Assembly: GCF_013213835.1 (NCBI RefSeq)
Contig: NZ_JABSSU010000005.1
Span: 348,163 to 412,162, forward strand
Reading direction: 5' to 3'
Length of the DNA stretch: 64,000 nucleotides
Origin: Winogradskyella sp.
GTDB lineage: Bacteria > Bacteroidota > Bacteroidia > Flavobacteriales > Flavobacteriaceae
Position 1 is the stretch's first letter, and every line of letters starts with the position of its first letter. Below, piece after piece: positions 1 to 9,295 of the stretch. The translations under genes were made by a program, and so were the position numbers. Below the pieces are notes generated by a model that was not told the origin of the DNA, did no database searches, and was given only the letters and a program-made list of their open reading frames with translations.

Positions 1-657
1 ATTTTCCCAAACTGGCACTTTAAATGCTTCACCAGGATTATAATAGAAATTATTATTGATATCGTACTGAACCGTTTTATCATCTTCAGCACCAAAATCT
101 GTAGTACCTTCTGGATTTGTTAAACTCTTGTAGTTACGTGCAACATGATTAGGTACAATATCTATTAGCACTTTTAAACCAACCTTATGAGTACGCTCAA
201 TTAAAGCTTCAAACTCTTGTAAACGGTTATCAACATTTTCCGCCAAATCTGGATTTACATTGTAATAATCCTTTACGGCATAAGGCGAACCTGCACGACC
301 TTTTACAATATCTGGATCATCATTACCAATTCCGAATTTTGTATAATCTGTAATAACATCGTGATGCGGGACTCCTGTATACCAAATATGCGTTACACCT
401 AAATCTTTAATTTCTGCTAATGCTTTATCTGTAAAGTCATTAAATTTCCCAACTCCATTTTCTTCAAGTGTTCCCCAAGGTTTATTCGTTGTATTTGTGT
501 TTCCAAATAATCTTGTAAAAACTTGATACACAACTTCTTTCTTCTTCATTTCAATTTTTGGTTTTGTAGGTTCTTTAATTGTTTCTTTTGAATCATTCTT
601 ACATCCAAAAAAACTAAAAATGACAAAGGATGCTATAATTGATTTATAGTATTTCAT
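1..657 (-). CDS. GH13 alpha-amylase lipoprotein, C-terminus beyond window
   Basis: This is the N-terminal 219 codons of a glycoside hydrolase family 13 alpha-amylase; the rest lies outside the window. The start ATG is at 655-657, and a lipoprotein signal (MKYYKSIIASFVIFSFFGC) puts a lipidated Cys at residue 19. The protein goes on with VVYQVFTRLFGN and with conserved region I, DIVPNH, which starts the (beta/alpha)8 barrel. The catalytic Asp and Glu are not visible. It lies 7 bp downstream of the GH31 gene, so it is likely the last visible gene of the maltodextrin operon and would cut alpha-1,4-glucans at the cell surface or in the periplasm. Family assignment is firm; substrate is inferred. 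Confidence 0.88.
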   Translation of the reverse strand, partial: MKYYKSIIASFVIFSFFGCKNDSKETIKEPTKPKIEMKKKEVVYQVFTRLFGNTNTTNKPWGTLEENGVGKFNDFTDKALAEIKDLGVTHIWYTGVPHHDVITDYTKFGIGNDDPDIVKGRAGSPYAVKDYYNVNPDLAENVDNRLQEFEALIERTHKVGLKVLIDIVPNHVARNYKSLTNPEGTTDFGAEDDKTVQYDINNNFYYNPGEAFKVPVWEN

Positions 658-664
658 TTTTGGA

Positions 665-3100
665 TTATTTTTTAAATTTTATTTTAATTTCTTTCTCTTC
701 TGAAGTATCCCAAACTATCTTCAGCATTAAAGTTTTGTACTTTTCGTTATACTTACCTTCAATTTTCTCTTTGCCAAACTTGATGCGTTTTGGTGCCTTT
801 AGAATATTATGAAGTGTCAGCTCTATCGTTTTTGTTTCTGCTCTATAGTTTTTAGCTGTTTCTGCTTCAAACTCAATTTCCATGCACCGTTTTCCTTTTT
901 CAACTTCAAATTCTAAAATTTGATATTGTTCTTTTTCAATAGGATTCAATGTTTCACCATCATCAAAATAGAATTCGCGTTCAGACTCCATTACAGTTTC
1001 ATGATTATAATACTGTAATTGCATGTAATTAGGATCGTAATCTTTAGTGGATTGCATTGAAGACTGCGCCAACGGCATAAATGCTCCAGCTCTAATATAT
1101 GTTGGAATGTAAGCTTCGTACAATTCAACAGTCTTTGTTTGACCGCCTTTAATAGCTTCGTTGTTTTCAATATTAAACCAATACGACCCTTTTGGAAAAT
1201 ACACGTCTTGTGTTTTCTTACCAGCTTCTAAAACAGGTGAGACTAAAATGTCATTTCCCCATAAATACGCTTCAGAATAACCAAATAACTCTGGGTTGTC
1301 AGATTCTTCAAAAAACAATGGACGCATCAATGGTGTACCTTCCATATGGTTTTGTGCCATTAAATTGTAATTGTATGGCAGCATTCTGTAGCGCATTTCA
1401 ATAGCATATTTTGCTAAGCGTTTTGCTTTATCACTTCTAAATACTGGTTCGCTAGCTACATCTTCTTGCGCGTGTGGTCTGTAAATAGGTTGAAACACAC
1501 CATACTGTAACCAACGTACATAAAGCTCGTCATCTAGATTAGCACCAGCAAATCCACCTAAATCTGAATGCATATACGCAACACCTTGCATTCCCATTTG
1601 AAGTGATATTTTTGGTTGTGCTTGTAATCCTCCCCAACTTCTACTCACATCACCTGTCCAAGGAATCATTCCATAGCGTTGAGAACCAGAGTAACCAGCT
1701 CGCATTAAAATAAAAGGACGCTTGTTAGGCTGTGCTTCAATACTAGCTTCATAAACGAGTTTTGCCCAATCGTGACCATAAGTATTATGAACTTCATCTG
1801 CAGAACCTGTTGCGTGTTGTACCCAACCTGGATGTACTTCTGGCTCTCCTAAATCTCCCCAAAATCCTGTAACACCAATATTAGATAACCCTTTGTAAAT
1901 ATTTTTAAACCACGAATTTCCTTTATCAGAATAGATATCTACAATACCTGTATTCCCAAAATAGAAATCATAAGTCGCAGGCTTACCAATAGAATCTTTA
2001 GCTAAAACATCTTCGGCAACTGCTTCATTCCAACGGTTAGATGTTGTTAGTATAAAAGGTTCTGTAATTAAAATGGTTTCAACATCATTACTACGTAAAT
2101 CCTTAATCATTTGCTTAGGGTTTGGGAACGAATCTTTTAAAAACTCTAGGTTTCCCATTGTACCTTGAATCTCTTTTCCAAACCAATACAAATCCAAAAT
2201 AATGGCGTCTACAGCAATACTATCTTCTTTAAATTTTTGAATGGTTTCAACAGTTTCTTTTTGTGTGTGATACCCAAATCGGCTAGAAAAATTACCTAAA
2301 GCCCAACGTGGTAACATTGGTTGTTTTCCTGTTAAGTCTGTATAATTTTCAACCAAATCATACCAAGTTTCACCAACAATAATTTGATAGGTTTTACGAC
2401 CAGAAATGGTTTCGTAAGTTAAGGTGTTATCTTTTTTACTATCAAAGTCTAAATACCCAATTGGTGCATTATCAAAATGAATCATATACTTATTTGATGA
2501 CACCACAATTGGCATTGTGTAATTCATTAGTTTAGAATCTGTTTGATAACCATAATGTGCTCTGTTGAATAATGGCAATCTGTGTCCTCGTCTATTCATA
2601 TCTAGCGCTCTTGCACCTGCACCAAAAAGGACTTCGTCTTCAGTAAGATTGAATTCTATTTTTTCAGTTTCATCTGCTACGATATTACCCTTTACCAAAT
2701 CCATTAGTACATGCGCAGATTTAAAATAACCTCTCTTTTCTGAAGTTATCTCGTCTCCATCATAAGTATAGCTTATTTTAAAAGGACTAGTTGTAATGGT
2801 TACCGAAATGCCTTCACTACCATAAGTAATATCATTGCCTACATAACTGTATGTTGTTTCAACCTTTTTCGGCTTCATAATTACAGCGTGAGATTCTGAA
2901 CTCAAACTTTCTCCTTTAGGAATAAATGTAGTTTCTAATATTTCAGAATCATAAAATTGAAACTGATAAACTCCATCATTCGTAGTTACTGTAAACATCC
3001 CATTTTCTTCTCTATGAGATTCATAAATACGGTTTGGATTTTGCGCCGAAACAAAAATGCTGAGCAATAATGCTGTTATTATAAATGGTATTTTTTTCAT
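665..3100 (-). CDS. GH31 family alpha-glucosidase, secreted
   Basis: An 811-residue glycoside hydrolase family 31 protein with a Sec signal peptide (MKKIPFIITALLLSIFVSAQ), so it acts in the periplasm. The N-terminal beta-sandwich (about 20-250) precedes the barrel. Asp416 in FWGDLGEP fits the catalytic nucleophile and Asp484 in WTGDVSRSW the acid/base. Known family activity is release of glucose from the non-reducing end of alpha-glucosides. Its position among GH13, GH65 and SusCD genes points to maltodextrin as substrate. The nucleophile motif differs from the common WxDMNE form, so alpha-1,6 or other linkage specificity is possible. A 216-bp gap separates it from the upstream esterase. Confidence 0.9.
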   Translation of the reverse strand: MKKIPFIITALLLSIFVSAQNPNRIYESHREENGMFTVTTNDGVYQFQFYDSEILETTFIPKGESLSSESHAVIMKPKKVETTYSYVGNDITYGSEGISVTITTSPFKISYTYDGDEITSEKRGYFKSAHVLMDLVKGNIVADETEKIEFNLTEDEVLFGAGARALDMNRRGHRLPLFNRAHYGYQTDSKLMNYTMPIVVSSNKYMIHFDNAPIGYLDFDSKKDNTLTYETISGRKTYQIIVGETWYDLVENYTDLTGKQPMLPRWALGNFSSRFGYHTQKETVETIQKFKEDSIAVDAIILDLYWFGKEIQGTMGNLEFLKDSFPNPKQMIKDLRSNDVETILITEPFILTTSNRWNEAVAEDVLAKDSIGKPATYDFYFGNTGIVDIYSDKGNSWFKNIYKGLSNIGVTGFWGDLGEPEVHPGWVQHATGSADEVHNTYGHDWAKLVYEASIEAQPNKRPFILMRAGYSGSQRYGMIPWTGDVSRSWGGLQAQPKISLQMGMQGVAYMHSDLGGFAGANLDDELYVRWLQYGVFQPIYRPHAQEDVASEPVFRSDKAKRLAKYAIEMRYRMLPYNYNLMAQNHMEGTPLMRPLFFEESDNPELFGYSEAYLWGNDILVSPVLEAGKKTQDVYFPKGSYWFNIENNEAIKGGQTKTVELYEAYIPTYIRAGAFMPLAQSSMQSTKDYDPNYMQLQYYNHETVMESEREFYFDDGETLNPIEKEQYQILEFEVEKGKRCMEIEFEAETAKNYRAETKTIELTLHNILKAPKRIKFGKEKIEGKYNEKYKTLMLKIVWDTSEEKEIKIKFKK

Positions 3101-3281
3101 CTTTTAATTTATGTTCATTCATTTTTGTCTTGACACAAAAACGAACCAAAAAAGTCAAATTAAAATGAGGAATTTTTCAATATCTTTTCGCATATTGAAA
3201 ACCATAAAATAAAATCTAAATTCAGTCCAAGGTTTCCTAAATTATTCACGATTTGATTTTATCATTCTTCATTTAAATAGT

Positions 3282-3300
3282 ATCGATGCTTCGCATCGAT
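3282..3300. repeat. Perfect 8-bp-stem hairpin with 3-nt loop
   Basis: ATCGATGC and GCATCGAT flank TTC (GAA on the minus strand), giving a GCGAAGC-type tight hairpin 17 bp after the esterase stop. No T-run follows on the minus strand, so it is not a classical terminator. It may stabilise an mRNA end or be a small repetitive element. The remaining gap between esterase and GH31 (3101-3281) shows nothing else. Confidence 0.6.
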
Positions 3301-3316
3301 TATTATACTACTACTC

Positions 3317-4297
3317 TTATCTCTTATTACCCAATAAAAAAATCAATGGGACATCTAAACGTTCATTCCATGAGTTTTCTGAATGGTCTGTACCTTCAAA
3401 AAATAGATTTCTAGAATCCATTAAACCATAACCTTTTTCTTGTAAAATCTCATCTACACTTGGTGCAAATTGTGGATAATGAGCATCTAAAGTGAGATTA
3501 CCATAATCAAAATATACTTTGTGACTTCCTGCTTTTGGGAAATGGTCTTTCATATAATCGAAAATTGCCTTAGGATGCGGATTATTATCTACTGGACTTG
3601 CACCAACCCAATGTGTAGAAAGACAACCTGCACCAGCGAAAACATCTGGATATTCCGAGATGGCATACATAGACATTAATCCGCCCATACTTGAACCCAT
3701 CACAAACGTATTGGCCTTATCTGTATGCACAGCATAGTGCCTATCTATCATTGGTTTTACCTCTTTAACAAGGTGTTTTAAATAGTTATCACCATTTAAT
3801 TTTATATTCTTCTGTCCTGCAATATCTGTCAACGAATCTTGAACCTCTTTCTCTAAATAATCAAAAGATTTTTGTGGAAATAAATCTTGCCAACGCTCTT
3901 GTTGAATGTTATGAATAGCGACTACGATAAAATCTTTAGTTTCATCAGCATCCATTAGCTCGGTTGCCCATTCATCTACTTTCCATTCTTGTTTATTCCA
4001 TGTGGTAGTACTATCAAATAGCATTTGACCATCGTGCATGTATAATACAGCATACTTTTTGTCTTCTGAATAGTCTTTTGGCAACCAAACATCTACAGGT
4101 CTTGGTGTAATATAATCTGAAGGAAAACTATCAATTCGCATTAATTTACCTGCAAAAAGTTTAGCTTCCTTGAGGTGTTTAATATTATATGCCATATCAC
4201 TTTTCACTTCTTCTTTAGCTACTGGATTTTGTTTTTCTTCATTTTTACATGAATAGATTACAACGCAGCATGTTATGAGAACTATTATTTTTTTCAT
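3317..4297 (-). CDS. Alpha/beta-hydrolase esterase lipoprotein (esterase D-like)
   Basis: A 326-residue putative esterase of the esterase D/enterobactin esterase type (PF00756-like). A lipoprotein signal (MKKIIVLITCCVVIYSC) is followed by a charged linker. The nucleophile elbow is GSSMGG, and a late His in GTDHSENSW fits the triad. It begins 2 bp after the GH13 stop and so is co-transcribed with the starch enzymes. Possible roles are removal of acyl groups from glucans or a general carbohydrate-esterase function. Family is clear; the substrate cannot be read from sequence. Confidence 0.82.
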   Translation of the reverse strand: MKKIIVLITCCVVIYSCKNEEKQNPVAKEEVKSDMAYNIKHLKEAKLFAGKLMRIDSFPSDYITPRPVDVWLPKDYSEDKKYAVLYMHDGQMLFDSTTTWNKQEWKVDEWATELMDADETKDFIVVAIHNIQQERWQDLFPQKSFDYLEKEVQDSLTDIAGQKNIKLNGDNYLKHLVKEVKPMIDRHYAVHTDKANTFVMGSSMGGLMSMYAISEYPDVFAGAGCLSTHWVGASPVDNNPHPKAIFDYMKDHFPKAGSHKVYFDYGNLTLDAHYPQFAPSVDEILQEKGYGLMDSRNLFFEGTDHSENSWNERLDVPLIFLLGNKR

Positions 4298-4299
4298 TA

Positions 4300-6249
4300 T
4301 TACATCTTTGTGGTGAATATATAAGTGCCTTTACTATCTAACTTTAAAACATCTGACCAAACAAATGTTTCACCTGAAATGATATTCTTTAACGTCTTGC
4401 CTTTTAAATTTAGTTCTTCAAAACGGTCTAATTGTAAATCAAAAGATGCTTCGTTCTTATTCAAAATATGAACTACAGTTTCTTCATCATTATATCTTGC
4501 TAATAAATATGTATTGTCTTTAGGTGCATAATGTAAAGTCTTACCATTATGAATGGCTTTACTTCCCTTTCTATAGTTCATTAACTTAGTGACAAAGGAC
4601 TGCATGTCTTTCTTTTTATCGTCTAGGTTTTCACCAGTAAATGCATTTGTTGTATCTCCTTGCCAACCACCAGGAAAATCAGTACGTATTAAACCATGGT
4701 CACCAGGTTTGGCAAAGTCGTCCATTAAAATCTCGGTTCCATAATACATTTGGAACGATCTTGGCAACACCGCATAATAACTCAATGCCATTTTAGTATT
4801 GGTAATGTCCCCATCCATTTGAGTGAAAATGCGACTCATGTCATGATTATCTGGAAACACTAATACATCTTCTGGTCGAGTGTAAATAAAATCATTAGCT
4901 AACGCTACATATAATTCTTTAAGACCTGTTCCCCAAGTTTCTTCATTTTTAAGACCTGCAACAACACGTTCTTGCATAGCGAAATCCATAGTAGAACGTA
5001 AATTAGAATCGTAACCATCAGGGTTTTCATGACCATCTTGCCAATAGGCTATTAGCAAGGGATTTGTTGACCATTCTTCTCCTACAATATTGAAATTTGG
5101 ATATTCAGCCATAATTGTACCAGCCCAATCACTCATAAAATCTTTATCTGGATACGGATATGTATCTTGACGAATGCCGCCAAGTCCTAAAGTTTCAATC
5201 CACCAAATACTATTTTGAATAATGTATGTAGCCATAAATGGGTTGCGCTGATTAAGGTCAGGCATTCCAGCAACAAACCAACCATCTGTCATTTCTTTTT
5301 TATCAATAGTAGAAGCATAAGCATCTTGGTTAGATGTACGTCTATGAGATGACCTTTTTACAATGTCACTATTCCAAGTATCTATATTAGCTTCATAATG
5401 TTCTTGGTAATTTACCCAATCGCTAAATGGTAAATCTTTCATCCACCAATGCTCTAAACCACAGTGATTCGCCACTTGGTCCATAACTAATTTCATATCT
5501 CTAGCTCTAAGCTCATCTGCTAGTTTTCTGTATTCTTGTAAGGTTCCAAAACGAGGATCAACTTGATAGTAATCAGTTTGAGCATAACCATGATAAGAAC
5601 CTTGTGGCATATCGTTAGTTAACATTGGACAAGGCCAAACTGTTGTAAATCCTAAATCTTTGATGTAATCTAAATTATTTGTAATTCCTTCAATATCTCC
5701 ACCATGTCTTGCATAACCATCTGTTCTGTTAATACCTTGTTCATTCAAACCTTCAACAGAATCATTTTCTGGATTTGCATTCGCAAAACGGTCTGGCGTG
5801 ATTAAATAAATAGCGTCTGAACTATTAAAACCTACAAACTCTTCATCTGATTTCTCTCTAGATTTTAACTCATAAGTATGCGTTAGTTCTTCGCCTTTAT
5901 CATTTTTAAAGGTGATATCAAACTTTCCTTCAGTAGCTGCATCTAAAACTGTAATATCTAAAAACAAATAGTTTTCACTTTTCTCTGCTTTATGCACTTT
6001 ATCTAGTGACACTCCTTTGTAAGTTATTGAAGGTGTATAGTTACCTATACTTGGATGATGCACTAGTAATTGAACTTGTGGACCTCTCATACCAATCCAC
6101 CAATTTGGTGGCTCAACTCTATTAAGAGATGTATTTGTCACTTCTGAATGCTCTGCCTTTTGCTCTGGTTCTGTAGTTTTCTCTGTTTTACAAGAAAACA
6201 AACAGCAAATCGCAAAAAGGAATACGAATTGGTGGGTTAGTTTTTTCAT
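4300..6249 (-). CDS. GH13 cyclomaltodextrinase/neopullulanase-like lipoprotein
   Basis: A 649-residue family 13 hydrolase with a lipoprotein signal (Cys20). The N-terminal domain (about 45-135, NWWIGMRGPQVQLLVH) matches the cyclomaltodextrinase N-domain, as in SusA. The barrel shows region I DQVANH (257-262), nucleophile Asp362 in GIRQDTYPYP, acid Glu391 in GEEW and the stabilising Asp470 in FPDNHD. All catalytic residues are present. It probably degrades imported cyclodextrins, pullulan or maltodextrins in the periplasm. It is separated from the GH65 gene by a 57-bp gap with a terminator-like hairpin, so its transcription may be attenuated or separately started. Confidence 0.92.
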   Translation of the reverse strand: MKKLTHQFVFLFAICCLFSCKTEKTTEPEQKAEHSEVTNTSLNRVEPPNWWIGMRGPQVQLLVHHPSIGNYTPSITYKGVSLDKVHKAEKSENYLFLDITVLDAATEGKFDITFKNDKGEELTHTYELKSREKSDEEFVGFNSSDAIYLITPDRFANANPENDSVEGLNEQGINRTDGYARHGGDIEGITNNLDYIKDLGFTTVWPCPMLTNDMPQGSYHGYAQTDYYQVDPRFGTLQEYRKLADELRARDMKLVMDQVANHCGLEHWWMKDLPFSDWVNYQEHYEANIDTWNSDIVKRSSHRRTSNQDAYASTIDKKEMTDGWFVAGMPDLNQRNPFMATYIIQNSIWWIETLGLGGIRQDTYPYPDKDFMSDWAGTIMAEYPNFNIVGEEWSTNPLLIAYWQDGHENPDGYDSNLRSTMDFAMQERVVAGLKNEETWGTGLKELYVALANDFIYTRPEDVLVFPDNHDMSRIFTQMDGDITNTKMALSYYAVLPRSFQMYYGTEILMDDFAKPGDHGLIRTDFPGGWQGDTTNAFTGENLDDKKKDMQSFVTKLMNYRKGSKAIHNGKTLHYAPKDNTYLLARYNDEETVVHILNKNEASFDLQLDRFEELNLKGKTLKNIISGETFVWSDVLKLDSKGTYIFTTKM

Positions 6250-6267
6250 ATGTAAGGATTTAAAAAA

Positions 6268-6291
6268 GCCTGCTGCAATTTTGCAGCAGGC
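6268..6291 (-). terminator. Terminator hairpin after GH65 gene
   Basis: GCCTGCTGCAA (6268-6278) pairs with TTGCAGCAGGC (6281-6291). On the minus strand the stem is followed by six T. It lies inside the gene series, so it probably causes partial termination and sets the ratio of GH65 to the downstream hydrolases. Confidence 0.8.
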
Positions 6292-6306
6292 CTTTAATAA
6301 TTTTAT

Positions 6307-8613
6307 TTATACAGTAACCAAGCTGTTAGGCTTTATGGTTACTGGAAGCGAATTCACTAATATATCAAGTTCTTTATCACCTTCTAATTCAAAATCAGTC
6401 TTATCCTTACCAATATTAACTTTTAATATTTGGTGTCTGAAATTAACTTTAAAAGAATAACCTTCCCATTGCCCTGGAATTTTAGGTTCAAAAGATAATT
6501 TTCCATTAACAACACGCATGCCCCCAAAACCTTCAACGATACTCATCCAGGTACCAGCCATCGACGTAATATGTAATCCTTCATGAACTTCGTGGTTGTA
6601 ATCATCTAAGTCTAAACGCGATGTTCTTAAATAGAAAGTATAGGCTTGCTCCATTCTATCTAATTTAGCAGCTTGAATACTATGCACACATGGTGATAAC
6701 GAACTTTCGTGAACTGTAAATGGCTCATAGAAGTCAAAATGACGTTCTAACTCTTTGGTCGTAAAATGGTCTTCGAAGAAATAAAAACCTTGAAGTGTGT
6801 CTGCTTGCTTAATGTATGGTGAACGCAAAATTCTATCCCAAGACCAATGTTGATTAATTGGTCGTTGCGTTTGGTCTAAATCTGCAACCGTAATTAATTC
6901 TTTATCTAAGAAACCGTCTTGCTGTAAGTATACATTATGCTTTTCTGAATATGGGAAGAACATGTTGTCTGCAACCTTTTTCCATTCAGCAACTTCAGAC
7001 TTAGAAAGTCTTACTTTATTCATTATACGTGTATAATCCGTAGCGAATTCAGCTTCAATTTTATCTATATTTTCAACCGCATAATCTATACACCACTTTG
7101 CAATATAGTTGGTATACCAGTTGTTGTTGATGTTATTTTCGTACTCGTTTGGTCCTGTAACACCAAGAATTACATACTTATCTTTATCTGTTGAGAACGT
7201 TGCTCTTTGATGCCAGAAACGTGCAATACCGATAAGTACTTCAAGTCCCATTTCTGGAATATAGCTGTAATCGCCTGTATAACGATGGTAGTTAAAAATG
7301 GCAAAAGCAATAGCTCCATTTCTATGGATTTCTTCAAAAGTAATTTCCCACTCATTATGGCATTCTTCACCATTCATGGTTACCATTGGATACAAAGCTG
7401 CACCTTTAGTAAATCCTAATTTTTCAGCATTTTCAATAGCTTTATCTAAATGCTTGTATCTATAAGTCAATAAGTTTCTGGCAACACTTTGGTCTTTTGT
7501 AGCCATATAAAATGGAATACAATAGGCTTCTGTATCCCAATAGGTACTACCACCATACTTTTCGCCAGTGAATCCTTTAGGTCCAATATTCAATTTAGCA
7601 TCAGTACCAAGATAGGTTTGATTTAAATGGAAAATATTAAAACGAATACCTTGCTGGGCCTTTATATCACCATCTATCGTGATATCTGCCATTTCCCAAA
7701 TCTTAGCCCAAGCTTGTTTTTGAGCATCCAATAAGGCTGAAAAACCAGTGCTAACAGCGTTATCTAATGCAGATTTTGCTGCTGCAACTAAACCGTTTTT
7801 GTCATGATTTCTATCTACAGTATAACCACCATATTTGTTGATGGTAAAAGTTTCTTCTTTATTGATTGATATTTTATAGATAAAACTGATTTTATTATCA
7901 GTTTTAACTGTTTGTGGCTGTAGACCAACATTTTGACCATCTACAAGACATTCTGACTGCATAAACGTACAGGTATGAAAATCTGTTTTCATCGTTTGTG
8001 CTTCAATAAATGCTTGATTATTTTCAACAGTTAGATTTGAGATATTCCAAAATTGGTCATCCCAATTACTATCTTCGTTTGTAATACCAGCGTCTATATA
8101 AGGTGTTATGACAAGTTGTGCATTTTCGTTTAAAGGTTTAATTGAATACTCAATAGCTCCTACTTCATCAATATCTAAACTCAGAAAACGCTTAGTTGCA
8201 ATTAATACTTCATTACCATTTTGAAGTGTTGCTTTAAAACTTCTAGATAACCAACCTTCTTTCATGTTGAGTTCTCTCTTGAAGTTTTCAACTTTCGCAC
8301 AAGATAGTAGGTCTAATTGCTCACCATTAATATTAACATCAATACCTATCCAACTTGGTGCATTTAATACCTTCGCAAAATATTCAGGGTATCCATTTTT
8401 CCACCAACCAACTCTGGTTTTGTCAGGATAGTATACACCCGCAATATAGCTTCCTTGAAATGTTTTACCGGAATAGTGCTCTTCAAAATTAGCACGTTGA
8501 CCCATTGCTCCATTTCCTATGCTAAAAATACTTTCAGACGCTTCTACGTGATCTGCATTGAAGCCTTCTTCAATAATAGACCATTCATTGGGTTTGATAT
8601 AATCTAAGTTCAT
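6307..8613 (-). CDS. GH65 maltose phosphorylase-like protein
   Basis: A 768-residue glycoside hydrolase family 65 enzyme with no signal peptide, so cytoplasmic. The N-terminal beta-sandwich begins with ESIFSIGNGAMGQR, and the (alpha/alpha)6 barrel carries the catalytic acid Glu490 in the VTGPNEYENN motif. Family members phosphorolyse maltose (or trehalose, kojibiose) to glucose and beta-glucose-1-phosphate. The next gene upstream, beta-phosphoglucomutase, uses exactly that product, and an MFS sugar transporter precedes it. Maltose phosphorylase is therefore the best call; other disaccharide specificities are not excluded. The gap to pgmB is 25 bp. Confidence 0.9.
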   Translation of the reverse strand: MNLDYIKPNEWSIIEEGFNADHVEASESIFSIGNGAMGQRANFEEHYSGKTFQGSYIAGVYYPDKTRVGWWKNGYPEYFAKVLNAPSWIGIDVNINGEQLDLLSCAKVENFKRELNMKEGWLSRSFKATLQNGNEVLIATKRFLSLDIDEVGAIEYSIKPLNENAQLVITPYIDAGITNEDSNWDDQFWNISNLTVENNQAFIEAQTMKTDFHTCTFMQSECLVDGQNVGLQPQTVKTDNKISFIYKISINKEETFTINKYGGYTVDRNHDKNGLVAAAKSALDNAVSTGFSALLDAQKQAWAKIWEMADITIDGDIKAQQGIRFNIFHLNQTYLGTDAKLNIGPKGFTGEKYGGSTYWDTEAYCIPFYMATKDQSVARNLLTYRYKHLDKAIENAEKLGFTKGAALYPMVTMNGEECHNEWEITFEEIHRNGAIAFAIFNYHRYTGDYSYIPEMGLEVLIGIARFWHQRATFSTDKDKYVILGVTGPNEYENNINNNWYTNYIAKWCIDYAVENIDKIEAEFATDYTRIMNKVRLSKSEVAEWKKVADNMFFPYSEKHNVYLQQDGFLDKELITVADLDQTQRPINQHWSWDRILRSPYIKQADTLQGFYFFEDHFTTKELERHFDFYEPFTVHESSLSPCVHSIQAAKLDRMEQAYTFYLRTSRLDLDDYNHEVHEGLHITSMAGTWMSIVEGFGGMRVVNGKLSFEPKIPGQWEGYSFKVNFRHQILKVNIGKDKTDFELEGDKELDILVNSLPVTIKPNSLVTV

Positions 8614-8638
8614 TTATACTTTGATTTAGTTGTAGGTT

Positions 8639-9295
8639 TTATTTGTCAATTAATGATTGTAAAAATTCATTTGAGATTTCTGTGAAGTCCTTAAACACAT
8701 GATTAGCGTGTCCTAGAACATTTTTACTACCTATACCGATTGAAATCATATTTGCAACATTTGCGGCTTCAATACCTGCAACTGAATCTTCAAATACAAT
8801 ACAATCTTCTGGATTGATATTTAAAAGTTTTGCGCCAATTAAGAATACTTCTGGGTCTGGTTTTGCTTTAGTAACATCATTACCATCTACTATTTCTTCA
8901 AACTTTGATAGTAAATCGACTTTCTCAAGAATTGGTCTTGCATTTTTACTTGCAGAACCTAATGCGATAGCTTGATTGCCTTCAATTAAAAAATCAAGCA
9001 CACGAGATACGTCTGGTAAAATCTCCGAAGCATCCATTTTATTGATGTACTGAAGATAATCTTCATTCTTATCGTGCATCAATTGTTGAAATTCAGTATC
9101 TGAAATTGTTTTATTTCCCCATGCTAAAATTTTCTCTAAAGACTTTATACGACTAACACCTTTGAGTTGTTCGTTTTGCTCGTGTGTAAAATCTATACCA
9201 ATACTATTTGCAAGATTTTTCCATGCTAAGAAATGGTATTTAGCTGTATCAACTATTACACCATCTAAATCGAATATGAATCCTTTTTTATTCAT
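8639..9295 (-). CDS. pgmB: Beta-phosphoglucomutase
   Basis: A 218-residue HAD-superfamily phosphatase-fold enzyme that converts beta-glucose-1-phosphate to glucose-6-phosphate. Asp9 and Asp11 in FDLDGVIVDT are the nucleophile and acid/base; the cap domain contains the LKGVSRIKSLE segment, and EDSVAGIEAA supplies the metal-binding acids. I chose the ATG at 9293-9295, which overlaps the transporter stop by 8 bp. An in-frame TTG six bases further upstream would add only two residues. It completes the phosphorolytic route from maltose with the GH65 gene next to it. Confidence 0.93.
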   Translation of the reverse strand: MNKKGFIFDLDGVIVDTAKYHFLAWKNLANSIGIDFTHEQNEQLKGVSRIKSLEKILAWGNKTISDTEFQQLMHDKNEDYLQYINKMDASEILPDVSRVLDFLIEGNQAIALGSASKNARPILEKVDLLSKFEEIVDGNDVTKAKPDPEVFLIGAKLLNINPEDCIVFEDSVAGIEAANVANMISIGIGSKNVLGHANHVFKDFTEISNEFLQSLIDK

